The notes under the pieces: model-generated
What the model saw: only the letters and a program-made list of their open reading frames with translations
Told to the model about the DNA's origin: nothing
Database searches by the model: none
From: JBBDLF01 sp040879025
GTDB lineage: Bacteria > Pseudomonadota > Gammaproteobacteria > Pseudomonadales > Pseudohongiellaceae
Assembly (NCBI GenBank): GCA_040879025.1
Contig: JBBDLF010000012.1
Location: 1 to 64,000 of the forward strand
Length of the DNA stretch: 64,000 nucleotides
Direction of reading: 5' to 3'
Position numbers and translations under genes: made by a program
Shown here: positions 35,002-44,517 of the stretch, piece after piece
Layout of the letters: each line of letters starts with the position of its first letter
How positions within the stretch are numbered: the first letter of the stretch is position 1

Positions 35002-35889
35002 CTACTCGCGGCTATCGCTGATCTCAACCTCGTTCATCCGGTTAACACCGCGGGCGATGAATCCATGCATCGAGCCGGGCAGCTCGGCCAGCACTGCCTG
35101 GGCCGCGTTCTCGTCATCGAATCGGGCGAACACGCCGGATCCGGTTCCGGTCATCCTGGCTTCGGCAAACCTGCCCAAACAGCGCAGTGCTTCATCCACT
35201 TCAGGATACAGTGCTCTGACTACCGGTTCGCAGTCGTTTGCTGTTTGCCCGAAACAGTGTCGGGAACCCCACCCGGCGAGAAAGTCGGCAATTCTGATTG
35301 CTGGCGAGTGCCGTGTCAATTGTTCGTGGGAAAAAACCTCCGCCGTAGACACTCCGCAGGACGGATTAAGCACCAGATAGACAGACTCAGGCAATTCGAC
35401 CGGCTGCAACTCATCACCAACACCCTCGGCCCAGGCGGAACGGCTGCGAACAAAGACGGGAACATCAGCACCCAGCCGCCGGCCAAGCCGGCACAACCGG
35501 CTTTCGGAAAATCCGGTCCGCCACAGGCGATTCAAAGCCAGCAGCGTTGTAGCGGCATTGGAACTGCCACCCCCCAGACCGGCGCCGAGGGGAATGCGCT
35601 TGTGGATACGGATCACCGCCGAGGCGTCGGGTTTGGCAGCTTCCTCCCGCAGAAGACGGGCGGCACGCAGAATCAGGTTGTCATCCACCGGCATGACGAT
35701 GCCCTTGGTGTGCAATGCCAGCAGCCCGTTTGACCGGGATGCCGGCGGGGTTTCAAATGCCATGGGGTCGCCGTAATCGAGGAGTTGAAATACAGTCTGG
35801 AGATTATGATAGCCATCCTCGCGGCGACCTGTGATATGGAGAAAAAGATTGAGCTTGGCAGGTGACAGCGTTGTGAGGGTGGATCTCAT
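35002..35889 (-). CDS. ispE: 4-diphosphocytidyl-2-C-methyl-D-erythritol kinase
   Basis: This 295-residue GHMP kinase belongs to the MEP isoprenoid pathway. It has SPAKLNLFLHITGRREDGYH at the N-terminus and the ATP-binding glycine loop PLGAGLGGGSSNAA near residue 95. Catalytic Lys and Asp fall in the conserved positions. It overlaps the upstream lolB stop by four bases (ATGA). Its place between lolB and tRNA-Gln/prs matches the Pseudomonas order. Confidence 0.95.
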   Translation of the reverse strand: MRSTLTTLSPAKLNLFLHITGRREDGYHNLQTVFQLLDYGDPMAFETPPASRSNGLLALHTKGIVMPVDDNLILRAARLLREEAAKPDASAVIRIHKRIPLGAGLGGGSSNAATTLLALNRLWRTGFSESRLCRLGRRLGADVPVFVRSRSAWAEGVGDELQPVELPESVYLVLNPSCGVSTAEVFSHEQLTRHSPAIRIADFLAGWGSRHCFGQTANDCEPVVRALYPEVDEALRCLGRFAEARMTGTGSGVFARFDDENAAQAVLAELPGSMHGFIARGVNRMNEVEISDSRE

Positions 35890-36509
35890 GGAGCGTCCCA
35901 GTCAAGCCGGAAAAACGTCAGTCGAATGTCTTCATCCGGTCGACTCATCTCCAAACGCACGGGCAGGCTTACCGCGCCAAACATGGCATACGCTTCGTAA
36001 CGAATTTCCCAGCCTGCCTGGGACAGGCTGACCAGTTGGTTGAATTCATCAAGTTCGAGGCGCCGCGGCTCTCCCGGAGTTGGAATACCCTTGATCCAGA
36101 AGTTGAGTTCCGACACCGGCAGTTCATATCCCACCTGGTCAAGAATCAATTGTTCCGGGGAATCCGCCTGCAGAATCTCACCTGAAGACGCCTCCAGCGT
36201 GACAAACCCCGGTCGTCCTTCAATTCGTGTGGCGCCCGCATTCAAAGTCCCATGCAACCGGATAACATACTGCCTGCCCCGCTGTTCCCAGTTGATGGTT
36301 GCCGTGTCGCTGTCTCCCTGGTAGCGGGCGTTAACCCGGCCGCGCATGTCCCACCGGTCCATCGCCAGTAAACGCTCCCGGCGCAGTTCCCAGGCAGCGG
36401 TTTCGGTTACCGGCGTATAGCTGCGACACGCGGAGAGTGTGATCGCGATGACCAGAATGAACAAATTGAGGTGGAGGTGGTGAGTCACGATGGGCCGGTC
36501 AGGGATCAA
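35886..36509 (-). CDS. lolB: Outer-membrane lipoprotein insertase LolB
   Basis: This 207-residue lipoprotein takes lipoproteins from LolA and inserts them into the outer membrane. It has a lipobox ITLSAC, followed by an 11-strand beta-barrel with WEQRGRQYVIRLHGTL and SELNFWIKGIP. The start is uncertain: TTG 36509 (used here) or GTG 36488, which would give a shorter n-region; neither has a strong ribosome site. It overlaps the end of the lbcA-like gene by 11 bases, so it is coupled to it. Confidence 0.9.
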   Translation of the reverse strand: MIPDRPIVTHHLHLNLFILVIAITLSACRSYTPVTETAAWELRRERLLAMDRWDMRGRVNARYQGDSDTATINWEQRGRQYVIRLHGTLNAGATRIEGRPGFVTLEASSGEILQADSPEQLILDQVGYELPVSELNFWIKGIPTPGEPRRLELDEFNQLVSLSQAGWEIRYEAYAMFGAVSLPVRLEMSRPDEDIRLTFFRLDWDAP

Positions 36510-38271
36510 ACCGTTCCATGACTTCCTTCAGCAATTCGCTGTCCGGCTGTTCTTCCAGCGCTTCCTCCCACACCCGGGTGGCTTCACGCCGTTCGCCCAT
36601 AACCCAAAGCACCTCTCCCAGATGGGAGGCCACTTCATGGTCTGGAAAGGCGGCGAATGCCCGGCGCAGATTGGCCAGAGCCGCGTCATAATCACCGAGC
36701 TTGTACTGGGCCCATCCGAGACTGTCGATGATCGCGGGGTCTTCCGGTGACAGCGCTATCGCTCGTTCAACGAGGTCCAGGGCTTCGCTATAGCGTTCAG
36801 TACGGTCGGCGAGCATATAGCCGAGATGGTTGAGAGCCGCCGGATCATCAGGGCGCAGGGAGATAATCTGGCGCAGGTCACGTTCCGCGCCCGCCAGATC
36901 ACCCAGCCTGTCGTACAGAAATACCCGGCTGAACAGAATATCGGGATCATTCGGGTATTTGTCCAGGGCCTCACTCAACAGCGTTTCGGCTTCCTGCAGA
37001 TAATCATGTTGCAGTAAGGTGCCGGCTTCCAGTCGGACAAACAGCGCTTCAAGCCGCGGTTGTCCCTGGGCGAGGCGGGACAGGCGCTGGGCAGCCTCTT
37101 CCAGACGACCATTTGCCACCAGTAACTCGGTGGCCTGTTGCTGCGCCGCCAGAAAATTGTTCGTGCCCATCTGTACGCGCTCGTAGTGTGAAATCGCTTC
37201 GTTAACGCGACCCTGTTCACCACTGACGACACCGAGGTAATAATGGCTTTCATCCGTGCGATGATTCACGTTAAGAAGGCGATTGAAAACCTGCCGGGCC
37301 TGATCGTAGTTTTCCATCTCCACGTCCAGCAGCGCGATGGAATACAGCGTCTCAAAATCTCTCGGGTTCATCTCCAGCAAGGTTTGAAACTGGGCCCGCG
37401 CTTCGGCGAATTCCTGGTCCTGCAGCAGAAGCCGGGCCAGGTTGACACGAACGGCGGAGTTTTCCGGGTAGTCACTCACGGCCTGGCGCAGCACGGTCAG
37501 CGCGTCTTCCTCGTGACCCAGAGACTGCAATAACTGAGCCTCAATCATCGCGGTGGTCGCCGTGGGGCCAATTGCATCTTTCAGTAGCTGCAACTCTTCA
37601 AGGGCAAGCGCGCTCTGCTGGTTTTGATCCAGTAATTCAATAACGGCGAACTGGATTGAATCCTGCGCTGGATACCGGGTATGCAATTGCCGCAGGGTTT
37701 CGATGAGTTGACTTCGTTCGGTGGCGCTCAGGTTGACCGTTCTGGACGAGAGGTTGCCGAAATCGATGCGCCCTCCCAACTCGATCACACGGCTCATGTG
37801 GGTGAGTGCCTCATCGAAGCGGCTGCTTTCCAGAAACTGGTAGCTCAGCATCATGTGAGGGTCGACAGCTTCCGGCATGATTTCGGCCCAAAGCAGGCCC
37901 AGCTGCAGAACCGCGTTGGTATCGCCTCCGTAGGAGGCAATCTGGATTGCCCGCATGATCACGTTAATATCGCGCGTATCAAACGCCAGGTCGAAATAGC
38001 TGTCCGCCGCGCCTTCCAGATCACCTCGTTGCCCGCTCAATTCACTGACAAGGGCGGCATAGAGCTGATCCTTGGTGAAATTACGGTATTCGATTTCCTC
38101 GACTTCCTCGACGGATTCCTGCGGCGACGCAGGGGGTACGGCCGCCGCCAGTTCCACGGCTTCCGCCGCCGCGGTCACATCAGTGACGGGAACAGGTTCA
38201 GGGGCAGACGCCGCGCAGGCGTAAAGCAGCGGGAACAGGCAGCTGAAAAGTAAAAATCTAATCCGCTTCAT
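36499..38271 (-). CDS. TPR lipoprotein, LbcA-like (CtpA partner)
   Basis: This 590-residue product has a signal peptide and lipobox LLYAC, then a proline-rich linker and about a dozen TPR units. In Pseudomonas the corresponding gene between hemA and lolB is LbcA, an outer-membrane lipoprotein that activates the protease CtpA against peptidoglycan hydrolases. Synteny supports the same role here. The start at 38271 is taken from the signal peptide; the open frame reaches 38616 but the extra part overlaps hemA. Confidence 0.87.
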   Translation of the reverse strand: MKRIRFLLFSCLFPLLYACAASAPEPVPVTDVTAAAEAVELAAAVPPASPQESVEEVEEIEYRNFTKDQLYAALVSELSGQRGDLEGAADSYFDLAFDTRDINVIMRAIQIASYGGDTNAVLQLGLLWAEIMPEAVDPHMMLSYQFLESSRFDEALTHMSRVIELGGRIDFGNLSSRTVNLSATERSQLIETLRQLHTRYPAQDSIQFAVIELLDQNQQSALALEELQLLKDAIGPTATTAMIEAQLLQSLGHEEDALTVLRQAVSDYPENSAVRVNLARLLLQDQEFAEARAQFQTLLEMNPRDFETLYSIALLDVEMENYDQARQVFNRLLNVNHRTDESHYYLGVVSGEQGRVNEAISHYERVQMGTNNFLAAQQQATELLVANGRLEEAAQRLSRLAQGQPRLEALFVRLEAGTLLQHDYLQEAETLLSEALDKYPNDPDILFSRVFLYDRLGDLAGAERDLRQIISLRPDDPAALNHLGYMLADRTERYSEALDLVERAIALSPEDPAIIDSLGWAQYKLGDYDAALANLRRAFAAFPDHEVASHLGEVLWVMGERREATRVWEEALEEQPDSELLKEVMERFDP

Positions 38272-38593
38272 ACGTAGTGTGGTGATAGTGTGGTGGTGAT
38301 GGGTGAGAGTCCTGATGAGCCCGAAGTCTTGATTGTAACAGCTTGAACTGCCGGGAAACATGTCTTTCATCCGTCTTTTGCTGGTCTCATGCTTACGAAA
38401 AACGACCGGAACCGCGCTGAATTTTGTCCCATGACCGTGTATTTTGTCGACAGATTCCCCGTTTCGGATCTCGTGACATGGCCCGCGCGGGTGAATCGGA
38501 GCGCTGTCATTCCGGTCAATGCTGGAACTGACCGCGGGTTCCTTAGTAAGATAGCGGGCTTTTTCAGTTTCGCGCGTCAGGGTCACCGAATTC
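38272..38593. other. Divergent promoter region between lbcA and hemA
   Basis: The 322-base gap serves promoters in both directions. I see no clear consensus hexamers and no conserved secondary structure. An open frame extending the lbcA frame through it is likely chance. Confidence 0.5.
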
Positions 38594-39970
38594 ATGGTAT
38601 TGGCATTAATGGGCATAAATCATACGACAGCGCATATCGCGTTGCGTGAGCAGGTGGCGTTTCCACCGGAAGTCGTTTCCGATGCCATTGGACAGCTCCG
38701 GTCGATGGAGAACGTGCGGGAAGCAGTTATTGTTTCAACCTGCAATCGCACTGAAATCTATCTGGCACTTGAATCGCCGGACGAAGCAGGCCTGGATGAG
38801 ACCGAGGCGTCCTGGCGCCGGCATCACCAGAGTCGCCTCGTGGAATGGCTGGGTGGCTTTCGCGGACTGACTCCGGAACAATTGCGTCAATGCAGTTATT
38901 TTTACTGGCAGGACGATGTGGTACGACATTTGATGCGGGTCTCCTGCGGCCTGGACTCCATGGTGCTGGGTGAACCCCAGATCCTGGGTCAGATCAAATC
39001 AGCTTTCGCGGTTTCCTGCGAACTCGGCGCGGTGGGTCTCGGCCTTACCGGCGCCTTTCAGGGAGCGTTTTCGATCGCGAAAGAGGTACGTACAGACACG
39101 GCAATCGGAGAGAACCCCGTCTCTGTGGCGTATGCCGCTGTAGCACTGGCGGAACAGATTTTTTCCCGATTACCTTCATTGCATGTGCTGTTGGTCGGTG
39201 CCGGACGCACTATCGAGCTGGTGGCCCGGCACCTGCGGGAAAAAGGCGTGCAGCACATCGTGGTGGCGAACCGCACACTGGAAAACGCCGTTGCGCTGGG
39301 TGAAAAGTTCGGTGCCCGTGGAGTGCTCCTTTCGGATATTCCCGAGCAACTGGCGCAAGCGGACATTGTGGTTTCCTCTACCCACAGCCAGTTGCCGTTA
39401 CTGGGGAAGGGCGCGGTGGAACGCGCGATACGGCAACGCAAACACCGGCCCATGTTATTGGTCGATCTGGCAGTGCCGAGAGATATCGAGGTTGAGGTAG
39501 GAGAAATTCCTGATGCCTACCTTTATTCTGTTGATGATATCCACGGTGTCATAGAAGACAATGTCAAAAGCCGGGCCGAGGCGGCGGAACAGGCCCAGGG
39601 CATAATCGAAAAGGGCGTTCTGAAATACCGCCGCCAGTTACAGTCCCTCAATGCGGTCGGCACACTACGGGCGTTTCGTTCCCATGCTGAAAAGATACAG
39701 CGGCTCGAACTCGAACGGGCCGCTCGGGCGCTGGAAAAAGGCCGGCCGCCGGCCGAAGTGATGGAAGCGCTTGCCAGAGGCATTACCAACAAGCTGATAC
39801 ATTCACCGTCGGTTCAACTGAAGAACGCCAGCGCCGAGGGCCGGGATGAGTTGATTCAGCTGATCCGCGAATTGTACGGACTCGAGGTGGAGGAAGGCGG
39901 CGCAAGCAGCGAGACCGCGGAATTCACCACGGGTGCGCTGCGTGGAAAACCTGAAGACGATATTGAGTGA
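38594..39970 (+). CDS. hemA: Glutamyl-tRNA reductase
   Basis: This 458-residue enzyme catalyses the first committed step of tetrapyrrole synthesis: glutamyl-tRNA plus NADPH to glutamate-1-semialdehyde. The catalytic Cys50 lies in STCNRTEIY. The NADPH site is VLLVGAGRTIELVARHL near residue 200, and a C-terminal dimerisation domain follows. An Ala/Glu-rich C-terminal extension is present. It begins the operon hemA-prfA-prmC-moeB-(rhlB). ATG 38594 aligns with the E. coli start. Confidence 0.96.
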   Translation: MVLALMGINHTTAHIALREQVAFPPEVVSDAIGQLRSMENVREAVIVSTCNRTEIYLALESPDEAGLDETEASWRRHHQSRLVEWLGGFRGLTPEQLRQCSYFYWQDDVVRHLMRVSCGLDSMVLGEPQILGQIKSAFAVSCELGAVGLGLTGAFQGAFSIAKEVRTDTAIGENPVSVAYAAVALAEQIFSRLPSLHVLLVGAGRTIELVARHLREKGVQHIVVANRTLENAVALGEKFGARGVLLSDIPEQLAQADIVVSSTHSQLPLLGKGAVERAIRQRKHRPMLLVDLAVPRDIEVEVGEIPDAYLYSVDDIHGVIEDNVKSRAEAAEQAQGIIEKGVLKYRRQLQSLNAVGTLRAFRSHAEKIQRLELERAARALEKGRPPAEVMEALARGITNKLIHSPSVQLKNASAEGRDELIQLIRELYGLEVEEGGASSETAEFTTGALRGKPEDDIE

Positions 39971-40000
39971 ACGCGGCACGGCCGCGATCGGATTTGACGC

Positions 40001-41089
40001 ATGAAGTCATCGATACACCACAAGCTGGAGAATCTGAAGGACCGCTTCGGCGAACTGGAGGCTTTACTCAGTGATGCCGAAATCATCACCGACCAGGATC
40101 GCTATCGTGATCTGTCGCGGGAGTACGCCGAACTGGGTCCGGTGATAAAGAGTTTCAACCGCTACCTGGACATTAATGAAAACCTGACCGCGGCGCGGGA
40201 AATACAAAAGGATGCCGATGCAGATATGCGTGCCATGGCCGCGGAGGAAGTCACAACCGCTGAAACGGAACTTGAAGAACTCGAAAGGGAGCTTCAAACC
40301 CTGCTGTTGCCCAAGGATTCGCGCGACAGTTGTAATGTGTTTCTTGAAATTCGAGCCGGTACCGGGGGCGACGAGGCGGCTATCTTCACCGGTGATCTGT
40401 TCCGCATGTACACCCGATACGCGGAGACCCAGGGCTGGAAGCTGGAGGTGCTGACCGAACGCCTTGGTGAGCACGGTGGTTATAAGGAAATCATCGTCCG
40501 CGTTGAAGGGCGCAATGTGTACGAAAAACTGAAATTCGAATCCGGCGCCCACCGCGTACAACGGGTTCCGGAAACCGAGACACAGGGCCGCATACATACC
40601 TCGGCGTGTACGGTGGCGGTCCTCCCGGAAATCGAAGAGATCAACGAAGTCATCGTCAATAAAAGTGATCTGCGTGTCGATACGTTTCGCGCTAGCGGCG
40701 CCGGCGGGCAGCATGTCAACAAAACCGATTCGGCCATCCGAATCACGCATTTGCCCAGCGGCATCGTGGTGGAATGCCAGGACGAACGGTCCCAACACAA
40801 GAACCGTGCCCGCGCGATGTCCCTTTTGCAGGCCAAGTTACTGGATCAGGCGCAGCAGCAACAACAGCAGGAAGAATCAGAGACACGCAAACGGCTTGTG
40901 GGAAGCGGTGACCGATCAGAAAAAATCCGGACCTACAATTATCCCCAGGGTCGGATAACCGACCATCGCATCAAGCTCACTTTGTACAATCTCGGTGAGA
41001 TCATGCAGGGCGAACTCGGTGACGTCATTCAGCCGCTGATTCACGAATATCAGGCAGACCTGCTTGCGGGTCTGGCGACAGAGTCGTGA
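40001..41089 (+). CDS. prfA: Peptide chain release factor 1
   Basis: This 362-residue factor recognises UAA and UAG stop codons. The hydrolysis motif GGQ sits in GAGGQHVNKTDSAIR near residue 235. The codon-recognition PxT tripeptide is PET (VPETETQG), where E. coli has PAT. The end overlaps prmC, whose product methylates the GGQ glutamine. Confidence 0.97.
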   Translation: MKSSIHHKLENLKDRFGELEALLSDAEIITDQDRYRDLSREYAELGPVIKSFNRYLDINENLTAAREIQKDADADMRAMAAEEVTTAETELEELERELQTLLLPKDSRDSCNVFLEIRAGTGGDEAAIFTGDLFRMYTRYAETQGWKLEVLTERLGEHGGYKEIIVRVEGRNVYEKLKFESGAHRVQRVPETETQGRIHTSACTVAVLPEIEEINEVIVNKSDLRVDTFRASGAGGQHVNKTDSAIRITHLPSGIVVECQDERSQHKNRARAMSLLQAKLLDQAQQQQQQEESETRKRLVGSGDRSEKIRTYNYPQGRITDHRIKLTLYNLGEIMQGELGDVIQPLIHEYQADLLAGLATES

Positions 41090-41994
41090 TGGGCGGAATG
41101 GCTGTGACGTCCACATGTGTCGGTCGCGCACTGGCAAAATCTGCTGTATTGCGTCCGGTAAGCGAAACAGCCCGTCTTGACACTGAATTGCTGCTGCTTC
41201 GAGTGATCGGCGGCACCAGGGCGGATTTGCATTCCCGGCCCGAACGCGTGCTTTCCGCGCGGCAGGAGTTTGCCTTTGAACAGCTGTTGGCCCGACGGCT
41301 TCAGGGCGAGCCGGTCGCCTATATTCTGGGGTGGAAAGGCTTCTGGGACATGGAGCTGGCCGTTGATCCGCGGGTTCTGATTCCACGCCCGGAGACCGAA
41401 TTGCTGGTGGAGATCGTGCTGGAATTATATGCCGAGCGTTGCGATGAGCCGTTGCAGGTGGCAGACTTCGGTACCGGAAGTGGAGCAATAGCGCTGGCCC
41501 TGGCAAGGGAGAATCCGGCATGGCGGATCATTGCAACCGATGTCTCCAGGGAGGCTCTGGCCGTAGCACAACACAATGCCGCGGCGATGAAGGTCAGTAA
41601 TGTCCACTTTGTACAGGCCTCGTGGTGCAAAGGGCTATCCAACGCTGCTTTTGACCTGATCGTCAGTAATCCTCCGTACATCAAAATCTCGGATCCACAT
41701 TTGCGGCAACTGCGCTTTGAACCCCGGGATGCGCTGGCAGCCGGCAGTGATGGGCTGCAGGATATTCGACAGCTTGTTCGGCAGAGCCGCCGTGTTCTGA
41801 AAAGAGGTGGTTGGCTACTGATGGAACATGGATACGATCAGCAACAGGCGGTTGCCGATCTGGTGCAGGCCGGGAGATACGACAGTGTGCAAAACTGGCG
41901 TGATCTGGCGGGTCATGCCAGGGTAACCGGAGCCCGTTGGGAACAAGCCGCCAGTGAGGCGGAGGCTGGCGCAAAGGAACCGGACGATGAATGA
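41089..41994 (+). CDS. prmC: Release factor glutamine methyltransferase
   Basis: This protein of about 301 residues is a SAM-dependent methyltransferase that modifies RF1/RF2 at the GGQ glutamine. Motif I is DFGTGSGAIALALA and the catalytic NPPY lies in LIVSNPPYIK. PRPETELLVE precedes motif I. The start at 41089 overlaps the prfA stop as TGATG; GTG 41086 is an in-frame alternative. It overlaps moeB by eight bases. Confidence 0.95.
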   Translation: MGGMAVTSTCVGRALAKSAVLRPVSETARLDTELLLLRVIGGTRADLHSRPERVLSARQEFAFEQLLARRLQGEPVAYILGWKGFWDMELAVDPRVLIPRPETELLVEIVLELYAERCDEPLQVADFGTGSGAIALALARENPAWRIIATDVSREALAVAQHNAAAMKVSNVHFVQASWCKGLSNAAFDLIVSNPPYIKISDPHLRQLRFEPRDALAAGSDGLQDIRQLVRQSRRVLKRGGWLLMEHGYDQQQAVADLVQAGRYDSVQNWRDLAGHARVTGARWEQAASEAEAGAKEPDDE

Positions 41995-42733
41995 GAAACA
42001 ATTGCTGCGCTACAGTCGGCAGATCATGCTGCCGGAGATGGATGTCGCGGGCCAGCAGAAACTGCTGACGGCAACGGTATTGATTGTCGGCATGGGCGGT
42101 CTCGGTTCACCTGCGGCCATGTACCTTGCCGCGGCCGGTGTCGGGCACCTGATTATTGCTGATGATGACCGGGTTGAACTGACCAACCTGCAACGGCAGA
42201 TCGCTCACAGCCAGATAAATCTCGGTGAATTGAAAGTCAGCTCTGCCGAAGCTTCGCTCAAAGCCTTGAATCCTGACGTGCGCGTGACTGCTCTCAACCA
42301 GCGTCTGTCCGGAGAAAATCTGGAACAGGCTGTTGAAAAAGCCGATCTGGTGATCGACGGATGCGATAATTTTACCACTCGCTTCGCGGTCAATGATGCC
42401 TGCATAAAACTTCGCAAGCCGCTGGTTTCCGGCGCGGCAATCCGTATGGAGGGTCAAATTTCGGTATTTGACGCCACCGACCCGGAAAGCCCCTGTTACC
42501 AATGTCTGTATCAGGAGGTCGACGACGAACAGGCAAATTGTGCCACCAATGGCGTTATGGCGCCGATTGTTGGAATTATCGGTTCAATCCAGGCTCTGGA
42601 GGCAATCAAACTGCTTGCCGGATTCGGGACCCCACTGTCCGGTCGCCTGTTGTTGCTGGATGGTCGTAACATGCAATGGCGTGAAATGCGCCTGCCCAGG
42701 GACAAAAACTGTCCGGCCTGCGCCAAAAGATAA
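41987..42733 (+). CDS. moeB: Molybdopterin-synthase adenylyltransferase (ThiF/MoeB family)
   Basis: This 248-residue E1-like enzyme adenylates MoaD or ThiS. The nucleotide-binding loop is GMGGLGSPAAMYLAAAGVG near residue 38. Zinc cysteines are in CYQCLY and CPAC near the C-terminus. RYSRQIMLPEM at the start is a family signature. The start at 41987 has AAGGAA upstream. In Pseudomonas moeB also follows prmC. Confidence 0.93.
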   Translation: MNEKQLLRYSRQIMLPEMDVAGQQKLLTATVLIVGMGGLGSPAAMYLAAAGVGHLIIADDDRVELTNLQRQIAHSQINLGELKVSSAEASLKALNPDVRVTALNQRLSGENLEQAVEKADLVIDGCDNFTTRFAVNDACIKLRKPLVSGAAIRMEGQISVFDATDPESPCYQCLYQEVDDEQANCATNGVMAPIVGIIGSIQALEAIKLLAGFGTPLSGRLLLLDGRNMQWREMRLPRDKNCPACAKR

Positions 42734-42874
42734 GGTCCAGCCGCGGTCCCTTCTATTGATGTGCGTGTGGCTTATCGTTATTATGCCTCGCAATCGTACA
42801 AGCGCTACACCGACCCCGCTGTTTACATCTCCGTCAATTCCGGGGGGCAATTCACTTATTACAGCTGAGTACCA

Positions 42875-44131
42875 ATGGGAACTAGCCAAAATTTGAACGA
42901 ACCTACCTTCGACAGTTTTAATCTGCACCCTTCGATTACGAAGGCGCTTGAAGCTCTCGGTTTCACTCATTGCACACCAATTCAATACCAGAGTTTGCGT
43001 TACACGCTTGAAGGCCATGATCTGACCGGCCAGGCCCAGACGGGAACCGGAAAAACCGCCGCGTTCCTTATTTCAATCATGAACGATTTGCTGAACAACC
43101 CTCAGGAAGACGAGCGATTTCTCAACGAGCCACGCGCCTTGATTGTTGCGCCCACCCGCGAATTGGCAATCCAGATTGGTGATGACGCCGTACTGCTGAG
43201 CAAATTCAACTCGCTGCGTACTGTCACGCTGGTTGGCGGTGAAGATTATGACAAGCAGACCCGCGCATTGGACAAGGGTCCGGTTGACATCATTGTCGCC
43301 ACCCCGGGCCGGTTGCTGGATTTCGTACAGAGCGACAAGGTTTACCTCGGTTTGATCGAGTTCCTGGTTCTTGACGAGGCCGACCGAATGCTGGACATGG
43401 GGTTCATACCCCAGGTGCGCCGCATCGTGTCGCTCGCTCCAAAAAAGGAGTGTCGCCAAACCTTGTTATTCAGCGCCACGTTCACTCCGGAAATTCTGGC
43501 ACTTGCCGACCGCTGGGCGGTGGATCCGGTCACGGTGGCGGTGGAACCTGAAAAGGTGACAACTGACTCTATTGACCAGATAGTTTATCTGGTTACCACG
43601 GATCAGAAATACGATCTGCTCTATAATATTGTCAATGAACCGAGCGTGGAGCGCGCCATCGTGTTCAATAACCGCCGGGATCAGTCACGCAAACTGGCCG
43701 ACAGCCTTCACCGTAACGGCGTGGACTGCGGTTTGCTGTCGGGAGAAATCTCCCAGAACAAACGTATAAAAACGCTTGAGGATTTCAAGGCCGGTAAATT
43801 CCAGGTGCTGGTGGCCACGGATGTCGCCGGGCGCGGACTGCATATCAACGATGTCAGTCACGTAATCAATTACACGCTGTCTGAGGAAGCCGATGACTAT
43901 GTCCACCGCATTGGACGTACGGGACGGGCCGGTTCTATCGGCACGTCCATCAGTTTCGCCTGTGAAGAGGATGCTTTCCTGCTACCGACTATCGAGGAAA
44001 AACTCGGCAGCAAGCTGCCCTGTGTTCATCCTGATGAACATCTTCTGGCGAAGGCGCCGGACTATGTCAGAAAACCCAAATTCGTTGAGAAAAAGGATAA
44101 AGAGAGGAAAGGCAAGCCACGTCGGCGCTAA
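42875..44131 (+). CDS. rhlB: ATP-dependent RNA helicase RhlB
   Basis: This 418-residue DEAD-box helicase, a degradosome component in E. coli, has Q motif FTHCTPIQYQ, motif I AQTGTGKT, DEAD, SAT and HRIGRTGR in order. The C-terminus is short and basic (KKDKERKGKPRRR), likely for RNA contact. It resembles E. coli RhlB (LHPSITKALEALGF, ISFACEEDAFLLPTIE). The degradosome scaffold is not in the window. Confidence 0.92.
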   Translation: MGTSQNLNEPTFDSFNLHPSITKALEALGFTHCTPIQYQSLRYTLEGHDLTGQAQTGTGKTAAFLISIMNDLLNNPQEDERFLNEPRALIVAPTRELAIQIGDDAVLLSKFNSLRTVTLVGGEDYDKQTRALDKGPVDIIVATPGRLLDFVQSDKVYLGLIEFLVLDEADRMLDMGFIPQVRRIVSLAPKKECRQTLLFSATFTPEILALADRWAVDPVTVAVEPEKVTTDSIDQIVYLVTTDQKYDLLYNIVNEPSVERAIVFNNRRDQSRKLADSLHRNGVDCGLLSGEISQNKRIKTLEDFKAGKFQVLVATDVAGRGLHINDVSHVINYTLSEEADDYVHRIGRTGRAGSIGTSISFACEEDAFLLPTIEEKLGSKLPCVHPDEHLLAKAPDYVRKPKFVEKKDKERKGKPRRR

Positions 44132-44187
44132 CCACTCCATGGCTGCTCTGCAAGGTCTCGCGCACACTGCTGCCGAAGGTCCGCCGG

Positions 44188-44502
44188 CTATTTCTTCGCG
44201 CCGGCTTCTTCCAGCACTCTCACATAATCCCCCGAGCGCCTGTGACCGGAGACTATTCCCAGAATCGTCATGTTTTCAAAGCGGGCGTCAAGGTCCCTGC
44301 CAGCTTCGACAAAGAACGGGATAAAACGAGCGAACAGTTCCGGCGTCATACTGCGGTACGCTTTGAGCAGAACGGCATAGTCCGCCGGCATGTTCTTCGG
44401 AGGCTGGATATTGAGGAAGTCCTTGACTCTTTCATCACTCCAGATTTCATCCCGCGTTTCGGGTTTGTCGCGGCGCGCTCCGGCTTTTTTCACGTCATTC
44501 AT
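44188..44502 (-). CDS. PA4642 family protein
   Basis: This 104-residue protein of unknown function resembles Pseudomonas PA4642: WSDERVKDFLNIQPP, then DYAVLLKAYRSMTPELFARFIPFFVEAGRDL and a C-terminal helix YVRVLEEAGA. It has no signal peptide. It begins 15 bases after the gatB stop and is probably the last gene of the gatCAB operon. The two genes are not neighbours in Pseudomonas, so the arrangement may be specific to this lineage. Confidence 0.78.
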   Translation of the reverse strand: MNDVKKAGARRDKPETRDEIWSDERVKDFLNIQPPKNMPADYAVLLKAYRSMTPELFARFIPFFVEAGRDLDARFENMTILGIVSGHRRSGDYVRVLEEAGAKK

Positions 44503-44517
44503 CGATCCAACCCATTC

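Noticed and set aside
40064..40798. Minus-strand frame of 244 codons within prfA
   Set aside because: Antisense to conserved prfA with no support.
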